This document shows positions 34,601 to 41,944 of a stretch of DNA of 45,155 bases, piece by piece. The stretch is from Bacteroidota bacterium (lineage in GTDB: Bacteria > Bacteroidota > Bacteroidia > AKYH767-A > OLB10): positions 1-45,155 of the forward strand of contig JANXSD010000014.1 of NCBI GenBank assembly GCA_025352785.1, in the 5' to 3' direction. The position numbers and the translations under genes were made by a program. Position 1 is the stretch's first letter, and each line of letters starts with the position of its first letter. The notes beneath the pieces are model-generated. The model was not told the origin of the DNA and made no database searches. It saw only the letters and a program-made list of their open reading frames with translations.

Positions 34601-36201
34601 GGATTAACACAACACAAATCACAGAAGATGTAAATAATTTAAGTGCAGGAAATTATTCTGTTATCGTTACAGATAATCAAGGTTGTACCTCAACTAATTC
34701 ATATTTTGTAGGAGAACCTGCTGCAATCACTGTTGCATTTCCGCTCATTCTTGATGCAACGTGTGGAGTTAATAATGGTTCCGTTGCTGTATCTGTAAGT
34801 GGCGGTATCCCATCTTATTCTTTACTTTGGTCAACTGGTTCTATAAATGATACGCTGTTTAATATTCCTGCTGGAAGCTATAGTTTAACAGTTACCGATT
34901 CTAAAGGATGTACTAAATCAAGTATTGCGAATGTGAGTAATTTAAGTGGACCAACTATTACTGTTATTGATTCAGGAAATGTTTCTTGTCCTAGTGGTAA
35001 TAATGGCTTTGTTACAATCTCTGTTAGGGGCGGAACATTACCATTAGATTATTCTTGGACTAATCTTCCTGATAAAACCCCCTCTATTACAAACTTAATT
35101 GCTGGAATTTATACTGTCACTGTTAAAGATGCGAGTGGTTGTATCGCAGTTCGATCAATAGAAGTAAAGCAACCATCACCAATAGTTGTTAATTCGGTAA
35201 TACCACAAAAAAATCCACCCTATAATCTTAAATGTAATCAATCTTCTGATGGGGAAATTTATCTTAGCTTAAATGGTGGAACTGCACCTTATAATTATAT
35301 ATGGAGCAATGGAGCAGTCACACAAAATATATTGGGTCTTCCAGCAAATACGTATACTGTTTTAATTACTGATCAAAATAATTGTACAAGTACTTCTGCT
35401 TATGTTCTTAGTGAACCACCACAATTAATTTCAATTGCAGGATTAGATTTTACTGTCTGCGGAGAAACATCTGCAATGCTTTCAGCAAATACACCAACAT
35501 ACGGAATCGGTTATTGGACAGCCGTTACTAATTCAGGCATAATTGTTTTTTCGGATTCAACATCTGCTATTACTAATGTAACTAATATGCCTGCTGGTGA
35601 TAACATTTTTAAATGGACGGTAACTGATGGAAAATGTTTGGTATCATCAAATGTTACTGTTGCGATCACCTCTAAAATTGAAGCAATACCTGGTATTGAT
35701 AGAACTATTTGTGGTAGTGAAACAAATTTAAATGCTACTCGACCACAATTCGGCTCAGGGTCATGGTCAACGTTTTCATCAGGAGTTAGTATTGAGTTTG
35801 TATCGAGGGCATTTACTGCAATATCAAATTTAAATTTCGGAAATAATTTCTTTCAGTGGACTGTTGTCAATGGTACTTGTCGGGATTCAGCTAAAATAAA
35901 TATTTACCGACGAGACTCACTCGATTGCTTATCCAATATACAACTACCAAATGCATTCTCTCCAAATGCAGATGGATATAATGATGAATTTCTTGTTAAA
36001 GGATTAGAAGATTATCCCGATAATGAATTCGTTGTTTATAACCGATGGGGAAGTAAAGTTTTTGAGAAGAATAGTTATAGAAGTAATTGGAAGGGGACAA
36101 ATAATAATGGTGAAAACTTGCCAGATGGAACTTATTTCGTTATTTTAAAAGTGCGCCAACTAAATAAAATTTTTAAAACGTATGTAGACCTACGACGATG
36201 A
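28696..36201 (+). CDS. Giant SprB-repeat secreted adhesin with T9SS type B (CHU_C) C-terminal domain
   Basis: 2,501 residues. Signal peptide with hydrophobic core LLLGGIVIFFC, cleaved near NANA (about residue 32). Residues 58-2241 are 29 tandem SprB repeats of about 75 aa. About 2242-2405 are two related domains starting AGLDFTVCGETSAMLSAN and PGIDRTICGSETNLNATRPQ. From about 2408 a gliding-motility-associated C-terminal domain (LPNAFSPNADGYNDEFLVKG, YNRWGSKVFEK, DGTYFVILKVRQ) marks a type B T9SS cargo. Its stop overlaps the next PorP/SprF start as ATGA. It lacks the Cys-rich N-terminal region of its minus-strand paralogue, so the two adhesins probably differ in binding or display. The ligand is unknown. 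Confidence 0.93.
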   Translation: MSLLIKLGSTFINKTYLLLGGIVIFFCTNANASLNLDINGKLLNHSNNITPLLFGLGVTVSNFNGVNISCNGVNDGTISIVPNGGVNPYTYAWSNGASAADLTGLFAGTYTVTVTDNNGDTESTTVTLTEPNQLILTNSTTNVLCNGASTGAIDLTVAGGTTNYSYAWSNGAITQDLTGKIAGTYNVTVTDANSCTATTSATITQPAALNLSTTVTNAGCAGAQTGSVNLTVSGGNPSYTYLWSNGALTQNLNNVAANTYTVTVTDLNSCTAKISATVSQPSTININIIPVNGTCNAANGSASAIVVGGTLPYSYLWNTGSVSPVISGLAAGTYTVTVTDLFGCTGISSALVGNSGSPIITVTAITNVSCHNGNNGAIDITISGGQPLYSYSWSNGALTQDLSGLATGVFTVTVTDNNLCSSAKSITVSQPQAITFTNTNTNVSCFGGTNGAIDITVFGGTIPYSYLWNSGAITQDISGKIAGTYLVTVTDANSCTANSSFTLTQPTTLALIVSTNQATCGSVNGSATATPSGGTSPYIYLWNTSATTATINGLSPAIYTVTVTDFNGCTISKSIQVTSANAPVISSALVTNVSCNGGSNGAIDISVTGGVGTISYLWSNSSVSQDLTGLSIGTFTVTVTDANLCTTSANYTLTQPASINATAIITNLACNAVPTGVINITPSGGTGAYTYLWSNAATTQDISSVSAGSFSVTITDVFSCTAVKIFNVTQPLALNIASVVTNVSCHSGNNGSINITVSGGVSSYTFQWSNGILTEDLVALTSGTYTVTVTDQNGCKASASYPITQPATLAVSFTSINSSCGSSNGSINANAIGGTTPYTYLWSNNATTQQITSQLAGTYTVTITDLNSCTVIGTKTISNQAAPVISVITTSPVLCFGGSTGSITLTITGGTFPLTYLWSNSATTKNINGVVANTYTVTVTDANNCTTTAIDSVLQPSALSIVFTATQPTCGNANGNINAAANGGNPGYTYLWSTGTSGPSITNRSAGNYTVTATDANGCTKSFVYNLTNIPGPSISLTSSQNVSCFLGSNGAINITINAGTAPFSYLWSNNDTLEDISNLISGTYSVVVTDFNSCTATRTINISQPSIISGSFTTTQTFCGLALGSTQVNVSGGTPPYTYLWSNSATTAAINNLFAGQYSVTITDLRGCTKIKTVNVTQANGPVISIISQTDVSCNGGINGAIDIDVSGGVQPYTYSWSTTAVTQDISNLTTGNYTVSVTDNIGCSDSLSIFVDQPLKIAISSVVTKARCGQANGAINNVISGGTSPYSYLWSNGGLSSSISNIVAGNYTLTVTDFNNCDSIFSFSVGTIAGPTLTLDSTRIPKCNASVNGAIYLSKAGGQSPYQYLWNDGVITLSRTNIGGGIYTITITDFFGCSNSLTVNLPAPTSVSASFTVTNATCNLSNATVIVAGGGGTSPYTYKWNGGSTSASLVNISAGSYTVTVTDSLGCKKTDSVQVVSSGFPTIQLLSSTAPLCFGTSDGVINVNVSGGTTPYNSLIWSNGDTGLTADSLIANTYTITVTDFVGCTTTANYAITNPALLFASLTSVSSNCSQPNGSISLTTGGGTSPFTYLWSNAATTGSIASLIPGIYVVTTTDSHNCKSIDSITVGNINAPTLVITNQQNVLCKNGSNGSIDISTSGGAGPYTYIWSNGFLTKDISGLIAGVYTLTVTDFAGCTSSISTTITEPSALTALSIVTNSTCGNANGSIQLTPSGGTPGYFYIWSNSANTSIINGLLATTYSVTISDNNGCTLQQNFVVNNIDGPTVQLQSKVDVKCAGGSDGSLTVVVQQGVTPYSYLWSNGVLTADNLNIPEGIYTVTVTDFNGCTVVYSDTVSAPAPFIISATISNATCGLNNGIIVVQVTGGNPGYSYLWSTSDASSTISSLAAGSYSLTITDTRFCTKDTVFNLINTGLPIINLIKIDSVSCNALADGKINLNVTGGVQPYSFTWINTTQITEDVNNLSAGNYSVIVTDNQGCTSTNSYFVGEPAAITVAFPLILDATCGVNNGSVAVSVSGGIPSYSLLWSTGSINDTLFNIPAGSYSLTVTDSKGCTKSSIANVSNLSGPTITVIDSGNVSCPSGNNGFVTISVRGGTLPLDYSWTNLPDKTPSITNLIAGIYTVTVKDASGCIAVRSIEVKQPSPIVVNSVIPQKNPPYNLKCNQSSDGEIYLSLNGGTAPYNYIWSNGAVTQNILGLPANTYTVLITDQNNCTSTSAYVLSEPPQLISIAGLDFTVCGETSAMLSANTPTYGIGYWTAVTNSGIIVFSDSTSAITNVTNMPAGDNIFKWTVTDGKCLVSSNVTVAITSKIEAIPGIDRTICGSETNLNATRPQFGSGSWSTFSSGVSIEFVSRAFTAISNLNFGNNFFQWTVVNGTCRDSAKINIYRRDSLDCLSNIQLPNAFSPNADGYNDEFLVKGLEDYPDNEFVVYNRWGSKVFEKNSYRSNWKGTNNNGENLPDGTYFVILKVRQLNKIFKTYVDLRR
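28867..35418 (+). repeat. 29 tandem SprB repeats (about 226 bp / 75 aa each), two subtypes
   Basis: 6,552 bp encoding 29 units with the same core as the minus-strand array (GGTxPYxYLWSNG, AGTYTVTVTD, xxCT). Two subtypes are visible. A units have a C-x-G-G/S-x-N-G-A-I start and usually close with QP. B units have a shorter TCGxxNGS start, two residues fewer before the first beta strand, and usually hand over to a GP-containing linker instead of QP. Units 10-28 alternate A, B, A, B strictly; earlier units are irregular (B at 4, 7 and 11). Unit 1 lacks the second Cys and unit 29 has a short insertion before its first Cys. Confidence 0.9.
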
Positions 36202-37127
36202 GAAAAAAAATATTATTTTTCGTAATGGTGATGTGTTGCATTACTATCAGCGTATGGTCACAACAAAGTCCATTGTTAAGTCATTATATGTTTAATGGGT
36301 TGTTAATTAATCCTGCTTATGCAGGAAGTAAAGAATATGTTAGCAGTACTTTAATGTATCGTAAACAATGGTCAGGTTTTGATGGCGCCCCTGTAACGTA
36401 TTCAGGTACCATTAATGGTTTAATTAAAAAGAAAAATTTGGGATTGGGGGCATTAATTCAACAAGATAAAATTGGCGTTACAAAGGAAACTGATATCTAT
36501 GCTATGTTAGCTTACCATCTTCCATTAGGGGTTGGAAAGTTATCAGTAGGCATTCAAGCTGGAATTAGTAACTTTAATTCGGAAGTTGTTAAGTTGGTTT
36601 ATTGGGATCCTAATGATAAAGTTTATGATTACAATACCTTTAGTAGTGTTTTGCCTAATGCAGGTTTAGGAGTTTACTATTACCAAACTAGATTTTATGC
36701 AGGATTGTCTGCTCCATTTTTAATAAGTTATGATAAATCACAAGGTGGTTCTTTTGATCCTAGTACTCCTGTTCATCATCAAGTAAGAAGATATTTCGCT
36801 ACTGCAGGTGCAGTTTTTGAAAACGAAAATGATTTAAAATTTAAACCCTCTTTCTTGATACGATATGAAGGGAATGCGCCTGTTCAATACGACTTAAATT
36901 TAAATATTTTGATAAATGATATTTTCTGGATCGGGGCATCTTACCGTTCCAAAGAAGCCATTGTTGGGATGTTCGAATATCAATTAAGTAAGAAACTACG
37001 AATTGGTTATTCTTATGATTATTCTCTCGGTGATTTAAGTAATTACAATTCTGGTTCACATGAAATAATGTTAGGCTATGATTTTGGTTTCTCTGTTTTG
37101 AAAATGAAATCTCCACGCTATTTTTAA
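36198..37127 (+). CDS. PorP/SprF family type IX secretion system membrane protein (second copy)
   Basis: 309 residues with a signal peptide ending near SVWS. Family hallmark LSHYMFNGLLINPAYAGSKE at the mature N-terminus, then STLMYRKQWSGFDGAP; C-terminus LRIGYSYDYSLGDL and SGSHEIMLGYDFGF, ending PRYF like the minus-strand copy. Starts inside the stop codon of the giant gene (ATGA), implying translational coupling and a fixed ratio. Likely the SprF-like partner needed to export that adhesin (inferred from SprF/SprB in F. johnsoniae). Confidence 0.93.
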   Translation: MRKKILFFVMVMCCITISVWSQQSPLLSHYMFNGLLINPAYAGSKEYVSSTLMYRKQWSGFDGAPVTYSGTINGLIKKKNLGLGALIQQDKIGVTKETDIYAMLAYHLPLGVGKLSVGIQAGISNFNSEVVKLVYWDPNDKVYDYNTFSSVLPNAGLGVYYYQTRFYAGLSAPFLISYDKSQGGSFDPSTPVHHQVRRYFATAGAVFENENDLKFKPSFLIRYEGNAPVQYDLNLNILINDIFWIGASYRSKEAIVGMFEYQLSKKLRIGYSYDYSLGDLSNYNSGSHEIMLGYDFGFSVLKMKSPRYF

Positions 37128-37129
37128 TT

Positions 37130-39043
37130 ATGAGAAAACAATATATCATCTTATTTTCAAGTTTATTGATAACCCTTTTAACAGGATGTGTTCAAGTTCG
37201 TTTACGTACTGCTAATGAAAATTATGATCAATTTGCTTACGCTACGGCTGCAAAAGATTATGAATTTGTTTTGAGAAATAAAATTGATAATCAAGCAATG
37301 ATCAATATTGCTGACTGCTATCATCAAATGGGCAATGCAGTTAAAACAGAATTTTGGTATCGAAAAATCATAAAGTTTCAAGACGCTAAACCTGAATGGA
37401 ATTTATATTTAGCCGAAGCGCTGATGCGTAATGCAAAATATAGCGAAGCTCAAATTGAATTGGAAAAATATTTGGAATTAAATAAAAGTGATTTTCGTGC
37501 ACAACGAATGTTGCATGCTTGTTTAAATCTTCAGCAATTTGATATGGATACAACGTTGTATACCATTAATGCATTAAGATTAAATACTCCAAAACAAAAT
37601 TATTTTAGCCCTGCATTCTACCGTTCAGGAATTGTTTTTCTTTCCGATAAATATTACAAAGGTTCTAATCGAACGAAATCTGATTGGACTGGTGAACGTT
37701 ATTTGGATATGTTTTATGCAAAGAAAACTGATCACGGTAATTGGCTTGACCCCGAACCTATCAGAGGTGATGTAAATGGAAAATTTAATGAAGGTCCATT
37801 AGTTTTTTCACGAGATAACAATACAATGTATTTTACTAGAAATAATTACATGAGTAATGTTGTTGAAAAAAATAAACGGAATATCAATGTTCTGAAAATT
37901 TATAAGTCAGAAATGGTGGAAGGCTTATGGAAAATTAAAGGTGAAATGTTGTTCAATAGCGGTGAATATTCTGTTGGTCATCCAGCATTAAATCAAGACG
38001 GAACGATTATGTATTTTACCTCCGATATGCCATGGGGTTATGGCGGAACCGATATTTATATGGTCCAATCTGTCGGTGATAATAATTGGAGCCAACCAAC
38101 AAATTTGGGAGCTCCAATTAATACTGAAGGAAATGAAATGTTTCCATTCTTGCAAAATGATTCTACATTATTTTTCGCTTCAGATGGGCTTGAAGGATTA
38201 GGTGGTCTTGATATCTTCGAATCAAATAAAGTGAATGACGTATGGTCACAACCAATTAATTTAGGACGACCAATAAATTCATCCATGGATGATTTTAGTT
38301 ATATCATTGATTCAGCTTCTGTGTCTGGTTATTTCTCCTCTAATCGTGAAAGTGTAGAAGATAAAATTTTTAGCTTCGAAAAGAATCTCCCAAAACTACA
38401 AATTCAAATTTCTGTAATCGATCAAGTTGGAAATTCTCCAATTGATAAAGTTTATATCGCCGTGCAACAAGAGGGTAAAAAAGATACTGTTGTCGTTACA
38501 AATGCAAGTGGCAAAGTTCGTTTTAAAGCGGAAGGGGATAAGGATTATTCTTTAAAATGTGATAATCAAAATTATTATTTGATAAATACTTCTACAACAA
38601 CGAAAGGAAAACGTTTTTCCGAAACTGTAAATGTGGAAGTGGCAATGAAAAAAATAAAAGTAAATAGCCCTGCAATATGGGAAGGTGTTGCATTCAATAA
38701 AAAAGATTGGCAATTAAAATTGTCATCTGCAAAAGCATTATCGGATTTAGTAAGATTGCTTACAGAAAATCCTCGCATTCAAATAGAAATTGGTTCTTAC
38801 ACGGATTCACGAGGTAAGGATCCCGAAAATCTCAGTTTGACACAACGTCGTGCTGAATTGGTAATGCAGTATTTAATATCACAAGGAATAAAGGCAGAGC
38901 GACTAACTGCCAAAGGTTATGGTGAAACTAAATTGCTGAATCATTGTATTAATGGTCTTTTATGCATCGAAGAAGAACATGAAATAAATAATCGCATTGA
39001 AATTACGGTAACAAGTATTTCAAAAGATACCGCTCTCAAATGA
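37130..39043 (+). CDS. OmpA-family lipoprotein with TPR-like, PD40 and CRD domains (PorE-like)
   Basis: 637 residues. Lipoprotein signal with lipobox LLTGC (Cys20), in contrast to the non-lipidated copy at 1-2005. Residues about 30-150 are TPR-like. About 160-410 are a PD40 propeller (PALNQDGTIMYFTSDMPWGY, FFASDGLEGLGGLDIFES). About 420-510 are a CRD-like fold. The C-terminus is an OmpA_C domain (IEIGSYTDSRGKDPENLSLT, QRRAELVMQYLIS, NNRIEITV) that should bind peptidoglycan. Two nt follow the PorP/SprF stop, and rarA starts inside its stop. Likely outer-membrane lipoprotein anchoring the secretion partner to the cell wall (inference). Confidence 0.92.
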   Translation: MRKQYIILFSSLLITLLTGCVQVRLRTANENYDQFAYATAAKDYEFVLRNKIDNQAMINIADCYHQMGNAVKTEFWYRKIIKFQDAKPEWNLYLAEALMRNAKYSEAQIELEKYLELNKSDFRAQRMLHACLNLQQFDMDTTLYTINALRLNTPKQNYFSPAFYRSGIVFLSDKYYKGSNRTKSDWTGERYLDMFYAKKTDHGNWLDPEPIRGDVNGKFNEGPLVFSRDNNTMYFTRNNYMSNVVEKNKRNINVLKIYKSEMVEGLWKIKGEMLFNSGEYSVGHPALNQDGTIMYFTSDMPWGYGGTDIYMVQSVGDNNWSQPTNLGAPINTEGNEMFPFLQNDSTLFFASDGLEGLGGLDIFESNKVNDVWSQPINLGRPINSSMDDFSYIIDSASVSGYFSSNRESVEDKIFSFEKNLPKLQIQISVIDQVGNSPIDKVYIAVQQEGKKDTVVVTNASGKVRFKAEGDKDYSLKCDNQNYYLINTSTTTKGKRFSETVNVEVAMKKIKVNSPAIWEGVAFNKKDWQLKLSSAKALSDLVRLLTENPRIQIEIGSYTDSRGKDPENLSLTQRRAELVMQYLISQGIKAERLTAKGYGETKLLNHCINGLLCIEEEHEINNRIEITVTSISKDTALK

Positions 39044-40308
39044 AAACTCCTTCCGTTCCGTTGGCAGAACGGATGAGGCCGAAAAGTATCGATGAACTCG
39101 TTGGTCAGCAACATTTAACTGGGTCAAATGGGATTCTTCGCCAGCTTTTAAAATCAGGTAATATACCATCTTTAATTTTTTGGGGACCTCCTGGGATAGG
39201 CAAAACAACACTTGCATTCATTCTTGCAAATCATGCAGGGTTACCCATGTTTTCCTTAAGTGCAATCAGTGCGGGTGTCAAAGAAATTCGTGAAGTGATT
39301 GCGAAAGCAAAAGAAATTGGAAAGGCAATCTTATTTATTGATGAGATTCATCGATTCAATAAATCACAACAAGATTCATTGCTTGCCGCTGTCGAACAGG
39401 GAACCATAATTTTAATTGGTGCAACAACAGAAAATCCTTCCTTTGAAGTGATACGACCATTATTGTCACGCTTACAAATTTATATACTTGAGCCTTTATC
39501 GGAATCCGATATGCTTCAATTGTTGAATAGAACAATTAAGGAGGATGCGTATCTTTCAAAGCAAAATGTAATGCTAAAGGAGACGGGGGCATTGTTTACG
39601 CTTTCTGGTGGTGATGCACGTAAGCTTTTAAACCTTTTAGAAATCGTAGTACAAAGTATTACGGTGAGACCTGCAATAATTACCGATAAAGCTGTAACGC
39701 GCGTTGCACAACAAAGAATTGCTGCGTATGATAAAAGTGGCGAACAACATTATGATGTAATTTCTGCCTTTATTAAATCAATTCGCGGCAGTGATCCCAA
39801 TGCAACTTTGTATTGGTTAGCAAGAATGGTAGAAGGTGGTGAAGAAGCTAAATTTATTGCAAGAAGAATGTTGATTCTTGCTTCGGAAGATATTGGTAAT
39901 GCAAATCCAAATGCATTATTAATTGCAGCAGCTTGTTTTCAAGCTGTGGAAATGATTGGATATCCTGAGTGTACATTAAACCTTGCACAAACCGCAGTAT
40001 ACCTTGCTTCATCCGTAAAGAGTAATGCAAGTTATATCGGATTAAAATCTGCAATAAAAGCTGTTCGCGAAAATGGTGATCAACCTGTACCATTGCAATT
40101 GCGAAATGCTCCAACTGGTTTAATGAAAGATTTAGATTATGGAAAGGGTTATCGCTATGCACATGAATACGAAAATAATTTTATTGATATAGAATTTTTA
40201 CCAGAGACTTTATCTGGAACTAAATTTTATGAGCCTGGGAATAATACTAGAGAGAATGAAATTAGGCAGTTTCTAAAAAGTAGATGGAAAGATAAATATG
40301 GTTATTGA
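39040..40308 (+). CDS. rarA: Replication-associated recombination protein A (AAA+ ATPase, RarA/MgsA)
   Basis: 422 residues. The N-terminus PLAERMRPKSIDELVGQQHL is diagnostic. Walker A GPPGIGKTT at residues 49-57, Walker B LFIDEIHRFN with Asp101-Glu102, sensor 1 IGATTENPSFEV. The C-terminal MgsA/RarA tetramerisation region follows (SIRGSDPNATLYWLARMVEG, ARRMLILASEDIG). It acts at stalled replication forks, related to clamp-loader ATPases. It overlaps the OmpA-like gene by ATGA, an unexpected coupling of a DNA-maintenance gene to a surface cassette. murB follows 46 nt later. Confidence 0.96.
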   Translation: MKTPSVPLAERMRPKSIDELVGQQHLTGSNGILRQLLKSGNIPSLIFWGPPGIGKTTLAFILANHAGLPMFSLSAISAGVKEIREVIAKAKEIGKAILFIDEIHRFNKSQQDSLLAAVEQGTIILIGATTENPSFEVIRPLLSRLQIYILEPLSESDMLQLLNRTIKEDAYLSKQNVMLKETGALFTLSGGDARKLLNLLEIVVQSITVRPAIITDKAVTRVAQQRIAAYDKSGEQHYDVISAFIKSIRGSDPNATLYWLARMVEGGEEAKFIARRMLILASEDIGNANPNALLIAAACFQAVEMIGYPECTLNLAQTAVYLASSVKSNASYIGLKSAIKAVRENGDQPVPLQLRNAPTGLMKDLDYGKGYRYAHEYENNFIDIEFLPETLSGTKFYEPGNNTRENEIRQFLKSRWKDKYGY

Positions 40309-40354
40309 TAAGTTTTAGTATTATAATTTTAGCAGATAAAAATTAGCGTAGCTG

Positions 40355-41383
40355 ATGTCGATTCTTCAGAATGTATCCATAAAGGAATTGAACACCTTTG
40401 GATTAAATATTCAATCATCTTATTTCACATCTATTCATGATGTAAGCGAAATTCATTCTGTACTCCATAGTAAGGAGTGTATAGGGAAAAAGTACATGAT
40501 TTTAGGAGGCGGAAGTAATGTTTTATTCATTCATGATTTTGAAGGATTAATTTTGCGAAATGAATTGCGAGGTATCCATATTGTTAATGAAGATGAAAAT
40601 TATGTTTGGGTGAAAGTTGCTTCTGGAGAAGTATGGCATGAATTGGTTTTATGGAGCATCGATAGAAATCTTGGAGGAATAGAAAACCTAAGTCTTATTC
40701 CAGGAAGTGTAGGTGCAGGCCCAATGCAAAATATTGGAGCCTATGGTGTGGAACTTAAAGATGTTTTTTATGAGTTAGAGGCAATGAATTTAAAAACGTT
40801 TGAGATGGAAACGTTTAGTAAACTGGATTGCAAATTTGGATATCGCGAAAGTGTTTTTAAACATGAATTTAAGGATCAGTATTTTATTTCTTCTGTCACA
40901 TTTCAATTAAATAAAAATCCCAGAATAAATATTTCGTACGGAGCTATTTCTCAAGAGCTCCGTAAAATGGTTGTCGGAAATCCTACAGTGAAAGATGTTA
41001 GTGATGCTGTAATTCACATCAGAAAAAGTAAACTTCCTGACCCAAAAATTCTAGGCAATTCAGGAAGTTTTTTTAAGAATCCTGAAATTGAAACAGAACA
41101 ATTTAATTCGCTAAAAGAAAATTTCCCTGCTATTGTAGGTTATCCTCTTCCAAATAATAAAATGAAACTCGCTGCTGGTTGGTTAATTGAGCAATGTGGA
41201 TGGAAAGGAAAACGCATTGGTGAAACTGGTTCACATAAAGATCAAGCCTTAGTACTTGTTAATTACGGAAACGCCACGGGTAATGAAATTTATGCATTAG
41301 CATTACAAATTAAACAATCAGTTTTTGAAAAGTTCGGAGTCGTTATTGAACCCGAAGTAAATATAATTGGTATAATTAGTTAG
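40355..41383 (+). CDS. murB: UDP-N-acetylmuramate dehydrogenase (UDP-N-acetylenolpyruvoylglucosamine reductase)
   Basis: 342 residues, the E. coli-like type I length. FAD-binding motifs ILGGGSNVLFIHDF and SLIPGSVGAGPMQNIGAYGV, then FGYRESVFKHEF with the Tyr-Arg of the type I loop. The catalytic serine lies in NSGSFFKNPEI, and KLAAGWLIEQCGWKGKRIG is conserved. It reduces enolpyruvyl-UDP-GlcNAc to UDP-MurNAc with NADPH in peptidoglycan synthesis, in the cytoplasm. Likely the last gene of the operon before the terminator at about 41391-41430. Confidence 0.96.
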   Translation: MSILQNVSIKELNTFGLNIQSSYFTSIHDVSEIHSVLHSKECIGKKYMILGGGSNVLFIHDFEGLILRNELRGIHIVNEDENYVWVKVASGEVWHELVLWSIDRNLGGIENLSLIPGSVGAGPMQNIGAYGVELKDVFYELEAMNLKTFEMETFSKLDCKFGYRESVFKHEFKDQYFISSVTFQLNKNPRINISYGAISQELRKMVVGNPTVKDVSDAVIHIRKSKLPDPKILGNSGSFFKNPEIETEQFNSLKENFPAIVGYPLPNNKMKLAAGWLIEQCGWKGKRIGETGSHKDQALVLVNYGNATGNEIYALALQIKQSVFEKFGVVIEPEVNIIGIIS

Positions 41384-41390
41384 GTAAAAA

Positions 41391-41430
41391 AAATTCGGAT
41401 AGCTATTTTTTATCTACCCGAGTTTTCTTT
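41391..41430. terminator. Candidate bidirectional terminator between murB and the convergent lipoprotein gene
   Basis: Imperfect inverted repeat: the left arm (41391-41405) can pair with the right arm (about 41411-41425) over about 15 positions with two mismatches and one wobble, around a short T-rich loop. An A-tract precedes it and a T-rich stretch follows it, so it could stop transcription from both sides. The position between convergent genes fits. The pairing was judged by eye. Confidence 0.55.
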
Positions 41431-41944
41431 AATCTTTTAAATTTAATCGTTGCATTACAGCTTTATAATCATTCCAATTTAAATCAGGATTTGCTAACTT
41501 AACTGAACCCGCCACTGCTACAACTTTAAAATCATAATTCGCATTGTTTGTATTTGGAGTAGAGAGATCCGAAAGTTGAATGTCCACTTCTACATTTCCA
41601 ATAGTAACGTAATTAAAAAATAATACATTATTAGTTCCTGTTGGTGCAGTGATGGGCAAAGGAGTATAAAATCCATTTTGGTTAAGATAAACCAAGACCA
41701 TTCCATAATCCACATACGTACTTGTTAATTCGGGTATTGAAAAGGTCACGTATTTGGAGTGATTAGTATTTCCAGGAGTTCCAAAGGTCTGCCAATCGGT
41801 ACTAATAGTGGTTAAAAACCAATTTTTGACATTTGCATTTCCTTTTGGTCCTACTGGTCCTTGTGCCCCAGGGTCCCCATCTCGTCCGCATGAAGTTATT
41901 GTAAGCGATCCCGCAACGAGGAACATTAATAAGATGTTTTTCAT
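41429..41944 (-). CDS. Small lipoprotein with short collagen-like segment
   Basis: 171 residues. Lipobox TITSC puts the lipidated Cys at residue 19. Immediately after it, residues 20-37 form six Gly-X-Y triplets (GRD GDP GAQ GPV GPK GNA). The remaining 130 residues look beta-rich with several aromatic strands (NWFLTTISTDWQTF, YGMVLVYLNQNGFYTPLP). Similar collagen-stalk lipoproteins are frequent in Bacteroidota; the function of the C-terminal domain is unknown to me. Transcribed alone, convergent with murB. Confidence 0.85.
   Translation of the reverse strand: MKNILLMFLVAGSLTITSCGRDGDPGAQGPVGPKGNANVKNWFLTTISTDWQTFGTPGNTNHSKYVTFSIPELTSTYVDYGMVLVYLNQNGFYTPLPITAPTGTNNVLFFNYVTIGNVEVDIQLSDLSTPNTNNANYDFKVVAVAGSVKLANPDLNWNDYKAVMQRLNLKD

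Noticed and set aside
36841-37149. 102-codon minus-strand ORF across the PorP/SprF - OmpA junction
   Set aside because: It is antisense to two well-supported coding sequences and matches nothing recognisable.
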